A stretch of 64,000 nt of DNA from Halanaerobium congolense (GCF_004366375.1 NZ_SOEF01000005.1:38698-102697); one strand, 5' to 3'; shown: positions 8,896-16,599, numbered from the stretch's first letter. The notes: generated from the letters alone by a model not told the origin. A program made the numbers and translations.

Positions 8896-9783
8896 CTAGG
8901 CCTTACAATTTTCATTTTCACATTCCTCATTTTGATATTCTATTTCTACTGTTACATGATCTATTTTTTCTGCGGCCAGTAATTCTTTAATTTTCGATTT
9001 AAGCTCCATTATTTCTTCTTTTGAAAATTGATCTGGAATAATTACATGGGTACTGAGAAAATTCTTTTCTCCATCTAAGGTCCAGATATGGGTATGATGA
9101 GCTGCAAGCGCCTGGGTCTCTGCTGCTATTTTCTGCTGCAGTGCTCCGATCTCAATTCCAGGTGGAACTCTCTGTAAAAAAACATTTAAGATTTTTTTCA
9201 ACTTAGAAATTACATTATATAAAATGTAGATGTTAATTGCTAATGAAAGCAGTGGATCTAAGATTGGAAGATCTTTGTAAATTAAAACAATACTTACTAT
9301 TAGTACTGCAACCCAGCCTAAAACATCTTCTAAAAGATGCCAGCTGACAACATCTTTATTTAAAGAGCCCCCACCTCTTAATTTAAAAACAGCAATCCCA
9401 TTAACTATTATCCCTAAAATGGCCAGGTACAACATCCCTTCTGGACGTAAAGCCTGAGGAGCAAAGATTCTGGGAATAACCTTTGTTAAGATAAAGATAG
9501 ATCCTAAGATTAAAACTATACTATTGATTAAGGCTCCTAAGAGCGAAAAACGAGCATAGCCATAACTGAATTCTTTATCTGCTCCTTTTTGAGAATAATT
9601 TTCTAAATACCAGGACATTGCTAAAGAAAGTGAATCTCCTAAATCATGCAGGGCATCAGATAAAATAGCCATACTGTTAGTTAAAAAGCCACCAATAATC
9701 TCAATAATGGTAAAGGATAGATTTAAGAAAAAAGCCGTTTTAATATTTGAGACATCTGAATGGTCATGATGATGTTCAGCCAT
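8896..9783 (-). CDS. Cation diffusion facilitator metal exporter (CzcD/ZitB-like)
   Basis: A 295-residue CDF transporter that exports Zn2+ or similar divalent metals in exchange for protons. It has a His-rich N terminus (MAEHHHDHSD), six predicted membrane helices, the site A motif SDALHDLGD in helix 2 and HLLEDVLGW in helix 5 (HxxxD), and a C-terminal cytoplasmic domain (about 205-295) containing HHTHIWTLDGE. It ends with a Cys-containing tail (ECENENC) that may bind metal. It is probably monocistronic. Substrate choice among Zn, Cd and Co cannot be read from sequence alone. Confidence 0.9.
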   Translation of the reverse strand: MAEHHHDHSDVSNIKTAFFLNLSFTIIEIIGGFLTNSMAILSDALHDLGDSLSLAMSWYLENYSQKGADKEFSYGYARFSLLGALINSIVLILGSIFILTKVIPRIFAPQALRPEGMLYLAILGIIVNGIAVFKLRGGGSLNKDVVSWHLLEDVLGWVAVLIVSIVLIYKDLPILDPLLSLAINIYILYNVISKLKKILNVFLQRVPPGIEIGALQQKIAAETQALAAHHTHIWTLDGEKNFLSTHVIIPDQFSKEEIMELKSKIKELLAAEKIDHVTVEIEYQNEECENENCKA

Positions 9784-9853
9784 TATTTATCACAATTATT
9801 ATCATAATTTAATCTCCTTCTGGATTTTTTATCTTCCAGAGATAATTATATCA

Positions 9854-9930
9854 TAAAAAAAATAAGCTGCTGTTAAATTATTAATATTATTCTTTTATTT
9901 TAAATTAAAATTTTTAAACAGCTCAGCTTA
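9854..9930 (-). terminator. Candidate terminator between integrase and CDF gene
   Basis: On the minus strand AAGCTGAGCTGTT and AACAGCAGCTT can pair across a long AT-rich loop and are followed by eight Ts. It would stop transcripts coming from the integrase side before the CDF gene. Confidence 0.5.
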
Positions 9931-9959
9931 TTGACATTAAAGTCTCATTCTGTTAAAAT
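9931..9959 (+). promoter_or_regulatory. tRNA-Arg promoter
   Basis: TTGACA (9931-9936), a 17-base spacer and TAAAAT (9954-9959) lie 12 bases before the tRNA. Confidence 0.75.
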
Positions 9960-9971
9960 AATTTAGGTAAT

Positions 9972-10046
9972 GCCCCCGTAGCTCAGTGGATAGAGCAAAG
10001 GCCTCCGAAGCCTTGAGCGTAGGTTCGACTCCTACCGGGGGCACCA
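9972..10046 (+). tRNA. tRNA-Arg (anticodon CCG), CCA encoded
   Basis: The acceptor stem GCCCCCG pairs with CGGGGGC. The D arm contains GCTCAGTGGATAGAGC, the anticodon arm is AAGGC-CTCCGAA-GCCTT with anticodon CCG (Arg, codon CGG), and the T arm carries GGTTCGACTCC. The 3' end is ACCA and the total length is 75 bases. A tyrosine integrase gene begins about 110 bases downstream and points back towards it, so this tRNA is the probable attachment site of the accessory region. Confidence 0.97.
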
Positions 10047-10056
10047 TATATCATTC

Positions 10057-10090
10057 CTGCTATAACAGCGATTATAGCAGTTTTTCTTTT
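10057..10090 (+). terminator. Terminator after tRNA-Arg
   Basis: CTGCTATAA (10057-10065) pairs with TTATAGCAG (10072-10080), followed by TTTTTCTTTTT. Confidence 0.8.
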
Positions 10091-10154
10091 TCAGTATCTA
10101 TTCTCATTAAGCTTCCCACCGTGATTTCACCGCAGTACTTTCTATCCACCTCAA

Positions 10155-11318
10155 TCAAGCATCCAGAAATTTAGAAGCTTTTTCAGCAGCTTCAGCCTGT
10201 AAAGTCGGAATTAAATGAGAATAAGTATCCATTGTCTGAGTGATTGAGGCATGACCCAATCTCTCCTGAACAATCTTAGGATGTTCATTTAGCTGCAGCA
10301 GAATCGAAGCATGTGTATGGCGAAGTGTATGGAGTGTTTTTTCTTTATCTAATCCAGCTTTATCTCTTAATTCAGCATATCTAACATTATATCTGTCTGG
10401 ATAATATTTTTCACCATCTTCTTTACAGAACACCAGATTATACTCATCGTGATAATTATCTCCCAGGAATTCTTTGAACTCCTTTTGTTTCTCTTTTCTT
10501 TTCTTCAGTACTTCTACTATTTCGTCAGTAATATCGATATTCCTGTTACTATTTGCCGTTTTAGTACTTTCTCTTAGAACAGAGCCATTACCCTTTTCAC
10601 CTACCAGAGCCTGTCTCACCCGAATCTTCTTATTCTCAAAGTCAACATTATCCCATTCCAGGCCTAAAAGCTCACTTTTTCTCATCCCTGTATGGACTGC
10701 AAGATAGATAAAATCATGTAATAGCGGATCATCCTCTTTAGCAACATCTAACAGTTTACTTATTTCTTCTTTTGTTAAAGCAACAATGGTATTATTCCTT
10801 CTCCGATCAATTTTTGGTGCTTCAACAGGATCAGCCGGGTTAGCTGCAATATATCTGTTTCTGACTGCAAAGCTCAAAGCCTGCTTCAGCTTCTTATAGT
10901 GCTTTAATAGAGTTGCTTCTGATAACCCGCCTTCTTTACCGTCTTTTCTCCCGTCTTTCCGCTTCTTCTGCAAATATACTCGAATGTGAGCCGGACTCAG
11001 TTCTTTTAACTTAATATGTCCGAGGGCAGGAATCAGGTGAGTTTTAAGTATGATCTCATATCTATCATGAGTAGTCTTTTCTGTCTGAACAACCGCGTAC
11101 TCCTCAAACCACTTCAGTAACAAATCCTTTACTGTCATGTCCGTCTGTACTACAACTCCCTGATCAGCCTGCAATTCCATTTTTCTAGCCCATTTTTTTG
11201 CATCTCTCTTACGGGTAAATGTCTTATACTCTCTCATTGTCTTTCCTGTCTCTGGGTCCTTCCCAATATAAACTTGTGCTTGCCAGTTTCCTGACTTTAA
11301 CTTTTTAAAGCTTCCCAT
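10155..11318 (-). CDS. int: Phage/ICE-type tyrosine integrase
   Basis: A 387-residue tyrosine recombinase with three parts. The N-terminal AP2-like arm-binding region (about 1-55) includes GNWQAQVYIGKDPETGKTMRE. A SAM-like core-binding domain covers about 60-165 and the catalytic domain about 185-385. Catalytic residues visible are R in HTGMRKSELLGLEW, H-x-x-R in LHTLRHTHAS, GH in RLGHASITQT, and the tyrosine nucleophile in DTYSHL. It should integrate and excise the element at the adjacent tRNA-Arg 3' end. RBS AGGAGG is 6 bases before the ATG. The gene is 15 bases downstream of the repressor gene. Confidence 0.95.
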   Translation of the reverse strand: MGSFKKLKSGNWQAQVYIGKDPETGKTMREYKTFTRKRDAKKWARKMELQADQGVVVQTDMTVKDLLLKWFEEYAVVQTEKTTHDRYEIILKTHLIPALGHIKLKELSPAHIRVYLQKKRKDGRKDGKEGGLSEATLLKHYKKLKQALSFAVRNRYIAANPADPVEAPKIDRRRNNTIVALTKEEISKLLDVAKEDDPLLHDFIYLAVHTGMRKSELLGLEWDNVDFENKKIRVRQALVGEKGNGSVLRESTKTANSNRNIDITDEIVEVLKKRKEKQKEFKEFLGDNYHDEYNLVFCKEDGEKYYPDRYNVRYAELRDKAGLDKEKTLHTLRHTHASILLQLNEHPKIVQERLGHASITQTMDTYSHLIPTLQAEAAEKASKFLDA

Positions 11319-11332
11319 ATTAATTCCTCCTA

Positions 11333-12073
11333 TTATTTTATATATTGTCTTCCTACAAAAACTACTAATCCTTTAACTTCAATTTCTGTCTTATCAATTT
11401 CACCATAGTTCTCAAAATCTGGTTCTAGCCTCACCTTATCTTTATTAATAATGTAGTATCTTTTTATTGTTCTGTTGCAATCACCACCTTTTCTGATAAT
11501 CACTAATATTGTAGAGCCATTCTCAGGCTCATCATTCATGGGTCTAATTAGAATGTAATCACCTCTGACAATTCCCCAATCCTTAAATTTATTATCTGTC
11601 ATCTTTAAAGCATAAGAGGAATCTGTAACATACCCTTCTGGAAAAGTGAAATAGTCTTCTTTAACACATTCTTGCTTCTCATCCCAAAAAGCTTCATTAT
11701 TATAATTGTAACTTGTAACCATTTCTCTAGGGTTCTTCTTTTCTACCTGCTCAAGATAAGTTGAAAGTAACCCTTTTGCTCCTTGAGTGTCTTTTTTTTC
11801 CTCATATTGCCCCTCGTCATCCTTATCCATAACTAAAAGATACTTCTCATCCAGATAACCTGCGGCTACCATTAATTCAATATAACGAACTTTATCATTA
11901 TTCTCGGCTATTTTTTCTAAAATATCTGGCTTAGGATCAAACTCAAGCGACCCGTTTTTGAGTTTAGATAAATAAGATCTGTGTATGTCTGCTTCTTTAG
12001 CAAACTTCGTGACTGATTTATCACCAATTGCTCTACTTACTAAATTCATTAATTTCACTTTATCTTTTTTCAC
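11333..12073 (-). CDS. XRE-family repressor with S24/LexA-like C-terminal domain
   Basis: A 246-residue repressor. The N-terminal helix-turn-helix (about 8-60) includes SVTKFAKEADIHRSYLSKL. The C-terminal half resembles the S24 fold of LexA and phage repressors: YALKMTDNKFKDWGIVRGDYILI and RTIKRYYI. The serine nucleophile expected after the Asp in DSM-type motifs is replaced (TDNKF), although the lysine region is present. Self-cleavage is therefore doubtful, and derepression may use another signal. The start is a GTG behind GAGGTGAG. It is divergent from the excisionase-like gene and probably controls both promoters and the integrase. Confidence 0.85.
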   Translation of the reverse strand: MKKDKVKLMNLVSRAIGDKSVTKFAKEADIHRSYLSKLKNGSLEFDPKPDILEKIAENNDKVRYIELMVAAGYLDEKYLLVMDKDDEGQYEEKKDTQGAKGLLSTYLEQVEKKNPREMVTSYNYNNEAFWDEKQECVKEDYFTFPEGYVTDSSYALKMTDNKFKDWGIVRGDYILIRPMNDEPENGSTILVIIRKGGDCNRTIKRYYIINKDKVRLEPDFENYGEIDKTEIEVKGLVVFVGRQYIK

Positions 12074-12093
12074 TTTCTCTCACCTCTAAATAG

Positions 12094-12122
12094 ATTGTAA
12101 CACATTTTCGGGATTATTACAA
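12094..12122 (-). promoter_or_regulatory. Repressor promoter with possible operator
   Basis: On the minus strand TTGTAA (12117-12122) and TACAAT (12094-12099) are spaced 17 bases. The -35 lies in GGATTATTACAAA, which resembles the segment around the opposite promoter's -35 (GGATTATACTTTACAAA). The two copies are probable repressor operators. Confidence 0.6.
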
Positions 12123-12151
12123 ACACTTTTTTAATTATTTTAGGATTATAC

Positions 12152-12180
12152 TTTACAAAAAGAAGGCTTCATGCTATAAT
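12152..12180 (+). promoter_or_regulatory. Early promoter of the integrated element
   Basis: TTTACA (12152-12157), a 17-base spacer and TATAAT (12175-12180) form a near-consensus promoter reading towards the excisionase-like and Rep genes. The -35 overlaps the second operator-like repeat. Confidence 0.75.
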
Positions 12181-12259
12181 ATTATTGTAATAAAGCAAAT
12201 AAGCAGCAATTGATTGTTGTTCAATATTTGCACACACTAATATTTTAGGAGGATTTAAG

Positions 12260-12535
12260 ATGAAAGATACTAAAACAGATCTGATAATTTATTTTAAGAA
12301 TGCAGTAAAAGAACAGATCAACTTTGACTTTGAGCAGATACCTTTTTCTTTAGGTGTGAGCGACTTAAAAGAGCTTTTACCCCTATCTGATTCTAAAATT
12401 TATATGATGCTGGAAGCAGGAGAAATTCCTGCAAGAAAGATGGGAGGTAAATGGACAGTCTCAAGGGCAGAGTTCCTTGCCTGGTTTTACGGATCTGAAG
12501 AAAATCTAGATTTGGAAGAACAGGTAATCGTTTAA
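12260..12535 (+). CDS. Excisionase-like helix-turn-helix protein
   Basis: A 91-residue protein with a MerR/excisionase-type winged helix at about residues 38-78 (ELLPLSDSKIYMMLEAGEIP, then KMGGKWTVSRAEFLAWF), the pattern used by Xis and plasmid control proteins. RBS AGGAGG lies 7 bases from the ATG. It is the first gene of the rightward early transcript, opposite the repressor. A role in excision with the integrase is likely, but control of the nearby Rep gene is also possible. Confidence 0.75.
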   Translation: MKDTKTDLIIYFKNAVKEQINFDFEQIPFSLGVSDLKELLPLSDSKIYMMLEAGEIPARKMGGKWTVSRAEFLAWFYGSEENLDLEEQVIV

Positions 12536-12626
12536 TTATAATAGTAGGGGGAGAAAGAAGAGTCTCCTCTCCCCCGAAATTATCACACTCAGAATAGTGA
12601 AGTAATAATCTGAAAATCCTCCAACA

Positions 12627-12660
12627 GATCCAGGTCTTAACGGGCCTGGGTCTTTTTTTA
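12627..12660 (+). terminator. Rho-independent terminator
   Basis: AGATCCAGG pairs with CCTGGGTCT (one G-U) and is followed by seven Ts. A second, GC-rich hairpin without a T tract (GGGGGAGA with TCTCCCCC) lies about 60 bases earlier. It ends the excisionase-like transcript, which implies a separate promoter for Rep. Confidence 0.75.
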
Positions 12661-12809
12661 TTTACTAATATTTTAACTTTCATTCTAAATGAACATATGC
12701 TCTTTTAGTGAGCTTGAGTAATTTTATTATCAAAATTTGAATTTCACTGTCAAAAACGGCCTTTTAATCGGTATTATATATATAGAAGCACTTTTTAAAA
12801 TGGGGGGAT

Positions 12810-12845
12810 GAAGGTAGAGGATCCCAAGCAAGGTTCTCTGCCTTC
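12810..12845 (+). other. Strong hairpin upstream of Rep gene
   Basis: GAAGGTAGAGGATCC and GGTTCTCTGCCTTC pair over 14 bases around CAAGCAA. No T tract follows. It lies in the roughly 280-base gap before the small gene and Rep, so it could be a control hairpin or part of a replication origin. I see nothing else in this gap apart from an AT-rich promoter-like stretch. Confidence 0.45.
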
Positions 12846-12938
12846 AGCCATAAAAAAAGACCTGCTGTTAAGTTCTTTTAAATAACTACTTAAGTACTTA
12901 CGAAATCCTGTGATCGGATTAAGGAGGCTTCTAAAACA

Positions 12939-13112
12939 GTGAAAGTAGACGAAATCTTAAAGTTAAAGAAATCTAAACTCAGTAACATTCAAATACTTAG
13001 TTTGCTTAAAGAAGATATATTCCAGAGCAGAAAGAAACAGGAAAACAATAACGGAGGTAATAACAATGACAGTGACAGCTCAAAATCTCAGAACTACCAT
13101 GAAAAAGAATGA
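12939..13112 (+). CDS. Possible small protein overlapping Rep start
   Basis: A 57-codon frame with a GTG start and AAGGAGG 11 bases upstream. The product begins MKVDEILKLKKSKLSNIQIL and ends in an Asn/Ser-rich tail, and its last 47 bases overlap the start of the Rep gene in another frame. The RBS is good and the coding looks plausible, but spacing is long and no family is recognised. It may be a translational leader or copy-control peptide for Rep. Confidence 0.35.
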   Translation: MKVDEILKLKKSKLSNIQILSLLKEDIFQSRKKQENNNGGNNNDSDSSKSQNYHEKE

Positions 13113-14490
13113 GGATAAGGCGGAAGGCAGAAATGTAGCAACATTAAACTCTATCGAAAGGGATATTAAAGGAGTATGGTACTCGAGAAAGCTAGATCTA
13201 TACGGTAATATTCTCGATGAAATAAGTTATGAAGATGAAATATACAGGGGCGGAGAAAAGGAAAATAAATGGAAGTCTAAGACAAATGATAACAAACCAT
13301 CAAGAAGTAAAAGTACCTATACTCCAACTCCAGAAGAAAGAATAGCTTCTAATATCAATCAACTGAAAAAGAAGACCTGGAAATTGACCATTGCTAATAT
13401 TGAAGACATGAATACTTTTACCACAGTAACTATGGGAGATGTAGACTTCTACAACCTCTTTTCTTCAAAAAGAAGCGATAAAGATAAAAATGAACTCTAC
13501 CTTGCTGATCAGTTGAGTGAAAGTGAATTGCAGCTTCTTAAAGGTAAGACCAACCTGAAGTATAAAAAGGAGAAAGATAGAAGATACTTAAATAACAGTG
13601 AGGAAGAAAATTATCTACGTAAAAAAATTATAAACATCTTAATCAAGCAGGCTTCATCTATGATTTCCAAAATAGAAGAATCTTTTGTAAAGGATGAAAA
13701 AACATTCAAAAGTGTCAGTGCTCGTAATCAAGCTATTAAAAGAGAACTTGCTTCAAGAATCAACTCTCTTCTGTCTGGTAAGTCTCCGTATAATATTGAA
13801 AATGCCTACTCTGCTTTCAGTAAATTCATTGAGAATCTGAAGAATTTATCAGAAGCCTATGAAGGTGACTTCAAATACATAGCAGTGTTAGAATTCCAGG
13901 AAAATGGTAGACCACACTTTCACATGCTGTCTAATCTAAAGTACCTGGAGCAATCTAAACTTCAGGATAAGTGGGGTCACGGAATAGCTCATATTAGCTC
14001 TCTTAATTCGATTAGTAGACCTGGCCTACACATCAGTAAAAAAGATAATTTAAAGGCAAAAGCGACTAAGTTGTCAAATTATCTCTGCGAAGAAATTAGT
14101 GAAACTAGAAAAGATTCTAGAACTAAAAATAGAAAAATACTTTTGAGAAGTAATAACTTACTAAAACAGCCACTGGAGGTAATTACTCCTGAATTACAAC
14201 GACAGGTGGACCAATATGTGTTTAGTAATTCTGTTGGGGTAGACTGGGAAAGTGGGTTAATCGAAGGTAAGGGAGAGTATTCAAAAAGCTCCAACATAAA
14301 AAGAAGAGTTATGGAAGATTCTAATCTCTACTCAATGATAGAACAAAGAGCAGGCCAGTTACTGGATAAGATTCTAGAAATAGCAGAGAAACTTAATAGT
14401 GACATTATAACCAAAGATATATACTATCAGGCCAAGCATGAACTTTTCTACAATGATCAGGAATATATGCCGGCTACTGTTGCAGCATAG
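13066..14490 (+). CDS. HUH-family rolling-circle replication initiator
   Basis: A 474-residue Rep-like protein. The HUH motif is clear in ENGRPHFHMLSNL near residue 282, preceded by the KYIAVLEF strand. The motif I-like strand is WKLTIANI (about 106-113). A downstream YLCEEI in KATKLSNYLCEEIS may supply the catalytic tyrosine. The rest is Lys-rich and helical. HUH Reps nick an origin and start rolling-circle replication. With an integrase and excisionase nearby, this suggests an element that replicates as a circle after excision. RBS GGAGG is 8 bases from the ATG. I cannot assign a Rep subfamily. Confidence 0.75.
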   Translation: MTVTAQNLRTTMKKNEDKAEGRNVATLNSIERDIKGVWYSRKLDLYGNILDEISYEDEIYRGGEKENKWKSKTNDNKPSRSKSTYTPTPEERIASNINQLKKKTWKLTIANIEDMNTFTTVTMGDVDFYNLFSSKRSDKDKNELYLADQLSESELQLLKGKTNLKYKKEKDRRYLNNSEEENYLRKKIINILIKQASSMISKIEESFVKDEKTFKSVSARNQAIKRELASRINSLLSGKSPYNIENAYSAFSKFIENLKNLSEAYEGDFKYIAVLEFQENGRPHFHMLSNLKYLEQSKLQDKWGHGIAHISSLNSISRPGLHISKKDNLKAKATKLSNYLCEEISETRKDSRTKNRKILLRSNNLLKQPLEVITPELQRQVDQYVFSNSVGVDWESGLIEGKGEYSKSSNIKRRVMEDSNLYSMIEQRAGQLLDKILEIAEKLNSDIITKDIYYQAKHELFYNDQEYMPATVAA

Positions 14491-14534
14491 GGTCTCTCCT
14501 GCTTGAACATTGACAACTAAATATTTTACTCTTA

Positions 14535-14601
14535 CTCCCTATTAGATAACACCTGGATGCGCGCCGCAGGACTTTAAATGCCAGGTCATAATCACAGGGA
14601 G
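14535..14601. other. Imperfect inverted repeat after Rep gene
   Basis: CTCCCT (14535-14540) pairs with AGGGAG (14596-14601), and ACCTGG (14551-14556) with CCAGGT (14581-14586), around a GC-rich loop. Its place 45 bases after a HUH Rep gene suggests an origin-related structure, but it is also compatible with a weak terminator. Confidence 0.4.
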
Positions 14602-14679
14602 ATCTATGTCTAAAACTTATATAAAAGTGGTCCAGCCGCCCAGAGAAAGAAAAGGTCCATTTCTTGCTATACTTAACTT

Positions 14680-14982
14680 TTATTCAAATACATCAAATAC
14701 CACTGATTCAGGTATCCACATGCATTCTACACCCTCATCATTTAAAGGAAACTCAAAATAGTACCAATTACCTTCCAGATCAGTCTTGTATTGATCAGTT
14801 CCCTCTAAGCCTTCCAGCCACTGTTCTTCAGCAATGACTAGTTCTTCTTCATCATTAACTGGCTTTTCAGGAAATCCTTCCTGGATAATTTTAAGGTGAT
14901 ACTCTCCTTTAGGAAAGTTATAGCCACTGTCTCTATAATTCTTTGCCTGGTAACTTGCGCCGACTTCAAATTGCTTTGTCAC
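14680..14982 (-). CDS. Hypothetical protein, 100 residues
   Basis: A small acidic protein with no family that I recognise. It is rich in aromatic residues and Glu/Asp (for example GNWYYFEFPLNDEGVE), with no membrane segment or signal peptide, so it is probably cytoplasmic. The GTG start has TAGGAG 9 bases upstream. It lies alone on the minus strand between Rep and the ribbon-helix-helix gene, in a part of the island where anti-phage and anti-restriction genes would be expected, but no function can be inferred. Confidence 0.6.
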   Translation of the reverse strand: MTKQFEVGASYQAKNYRDSGYNFPKGEYHLKIIQEGFPEKPVNDEEELVIAEEQWLEGLEGTDQYKTDLEGNWYYFEFPLNDEGVECMWIPESVVFDVFE

Positions 14983-15135
14983 GGTTATCAGCTCCTAATT
15001 TTAATATTTTGTCTCAAATATAATTTATAAATCTTATCATCATGCTGATTCATCTTATTATCTTTATAGGAATCGATAATATTGTAATCGATATGCTACC
15101 CAAACTTATACCATAAGATGATGTATCTTAAAAAA

Positions 15136-15342
15136 TTAATCTCTTACTTCAACACGATCATAATATTCATAAAATGCTTCTCTATAAATGTATGATTTAC
15201 TTTGACCAGATCTCTCACTTAGTTCATTAGCTTTATCATCTTGATCCTGAGTTACATAAATACTAACTTGTTTCATTTCACTAATTTTTTTCTTCTTTTT
15301 TAAGATGAAACGACAATCAGATTTCTTTTCCTTCTTCCCCAC
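15136..15342 (-). CDS. Ribbon-helix-helix (CopG-like) DNA-binding protein
   Basis: About 68 residues. A Lys-rich N terminus is followed by a ribbon-helix-helix: MKQVSIYVTQDQDDKANEL (strand and helix A), then SERSGQSKSYIYREAFYEYY (helix B). The GTG at 15342 is chosen because GGAGG lies 8 bases upstream; a frame opening at 15360 would contain that RBS inside the gene. Such proteins regulate plasmid copy number, conjugation or toxin-antitoxin operons. It is 51 bases downstream of a UPF0175 gene in the same direction, so the two may be a pair. Confidence 0.75.
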   Translation of the reverse strand: MGKKEKKSDCRFILKKKKKISEMKQVSIYVTQDQDDKANELSERSGQSKSYIYREAFYEYYDRVEVRD

Positions 15343-15393
15343 TATAATCACCTCCTTCAAGAAATTTGCCAGTAATGAAGGAATTAATGAGTT

Positions 15394-15648
15394 TTAGGCA
15401 TTCTCAACATCAGAAGCTAATTCTTCTGGATCCATGTTTATCATTTCTACACCATATCTGTGCAACTCTAACAGAAATGCGGCTCGATCCATCCCAACCA
15501 TTTCTGCAGCCATACCCGAAGATATTCGTTTAAGTTCAAATAGTTTGACCGCCATTGCCAATTTAGCTTCTCGTTCAAATTCTTCAGGACTTTCTTGAAG
15601 TAAATCAGGCAAAGTGTCAGGATATTCTATCTCCATTTTTCTAGGCAT
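15394..15648 (-). CDS. UPF0175 family protein (antitoxin-like)
   Basis: An 84-residue UPF0175 protein with the pattern EFEREAKLAMAVKLFELKRISSG, then MAAEMVGMDRAAFLLELHRYGV. This is a short helical DNA-binding fold related to antitoxins that usually accompany a PIN-domain (DUF3368) toxin. No PIN gene follows here. A ribbon-helix-helix gene comes next instead. RBS AGGAGG is 8 bases before the ATG. It is probably an orphan antitoxin or part of a shuffled module. Confidence 0.75.
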   Translation of the reverse strand: MPRKMEIEYPDTLPDLLQESPEEFEREAKLAMAVKLFELKRISSGMAAEMVGMDRAAFLLELHRYGVEMINMDPEELASDVENA

Positions 15649-15896
15649 GTCATTATCCTCCTACTGGACTTATTATACTCAGATGCGTATTACTAACTCT
15701 ATTATAGCACATATCTGCAGTAGAAAAAAAGCTTAACAACCAATATACTACTGGGAGCACACAAAGGCTATTTAAAGCTGTTTCTAACCGTTCTACATAA
15801 AGAATACCCAGCATAAACACAAGGCTCCAAACTGCTATTCTCAACCCTCCTCAGCCCTTTCTACATAAGAGCTTAGAGCACTATCGCTTTTCTAAC

Positions 15897-16442
15897 TTAC
15901 AGTTCGAAGTCTTTCATTGATTCATCCATCAAATCCTGATTTACCCCTATATAATCTAGAGTAATACTCGGAGCAGAATGGTTAAAAAGTTTCTGCAGCA
16001 TTGCTACATCTTTGTACTGCTGATAATGGTGGTAACCGAAGGTTTTACGGGTAGAATGGCAGCCAATGGATTCCAGACCAACTTCTTTACCTACAGAACT
16101 TAGCACTCTATATGCCTGACTTCTAGTTATCGGTTTGTTGGTCCCGTTCCTACTCTGAAAGAGGTACTCATGATCAGCCATGTTTTTAATGTATTGATCT
16201 AAAGCATCTCGCAAAACACCATTAATAAAGAACTTCTTTGACTTTTGAGTCTTCTGTTCTTTGATCTGGATATGTGTCTTATTCCTTACATCAGAAACTT
16301 TTAGTTGCAGCATGTCTCCAATTCTAAGGCCAGTATTAATTCCGAGCACAAAAAGTAGATAATTCCTGTAATTATCCATCAACAATAAGCGTTTAATCTC
16401 CTCAATCAATTCCTTGTCTCTGATCGGCTCAACTTTTTTCAT
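15897..16442 (-). CDS. Short tyrosine recombinase, catalytic domain only
   Basis: A 181-residue recombinase that lacks the N-terminal core-binding domain. Catalytic residues are R in NTGLRIGDMLQLKV, H-x-x-R in GCHSTRKTFGYH, H in FNHSAPSITLDY and the tyrosine in that same segment. Such minimal integrases are common in Firmicutes prophages and plasmids. I use the ATG at 16442 (AAAGGGG 9 bases upstream), which overlaps the stop of a small membrane protein gene as TAATG, implying translational coupling. It may act on the element's own sites or resolve dimers. Confidence 0.85.
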   Translation of the reverse strand: MKKVEPIRDKELIEEIKRLLLMDNYRNYLLFVLGINTGLRIGDMLQLKVSDVRNKTHIQIKEQKTQKSKKFFINGVLRDALDQYIKNMADHEYLFQSRNGTNKPITRSQAYRVLSSVGKEVGLESIGCHSTRKTFGYHHYQQYKDVAMLQKLFNHSAPSITLDYIGVNQDLMDESMKDFEL

Positions 16443-16582
16443 TAGTTTAATCCCCTTTCTAATTTGTTTAAGATACATAAAAGCTCATTTAACACAGAAT
16501 AGACATCTATTGAAGTGAGTTCATAAGCAAAATATTGGGCCTTCACCGCCGCTAAGGTTGCTATAACAGCAATAAAGACCAC
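16442..16582 (-). CDS. Small membrane protein coupled to recombinase
   Basis: A 46-residue frame starting at a GTG with AAGGTGAG 9 bases upstream. It starts with a hydrophobic stretch (MVFIAVIATLAAV) and continues as an amphipathic tail (YSVLNELLCILNKLERGLN). Its TAA stop overlaps the ATG of the recombinase. Its leader is nearly the same sequence as the leader of the HEPN gene upstream. No family is recognised. A single-span membrane peptide is likely if it is expressed. Confidence 0.45.
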   Translation of the reverse strand: MVFIAVIATLAAVKAQYFAYELTSIDVYSVLNELLCILNKLERGLN

Positions 16583-16599
16583 AAATGTCAACTCACCTT

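Noticed and set aside
14606..14761. 51-codon plus-strand frame (MSKTYIKVVQPPRERKG) behind AGGGAG
   Set aside because: It overlaps the opposite-strand 100-residue gene for half its length and the RBS is part of the inverted repeat at 14535-14601. It might be real but evidence is too thin.
15653..15844. 63-codon minus-strand frame with hydrophobic segments between UPF0175 and the short recombinase
   Set aside because: It has no convincing RBS, mixed composition and no link to neighbours. It looks like chance coding in an intergenic region.
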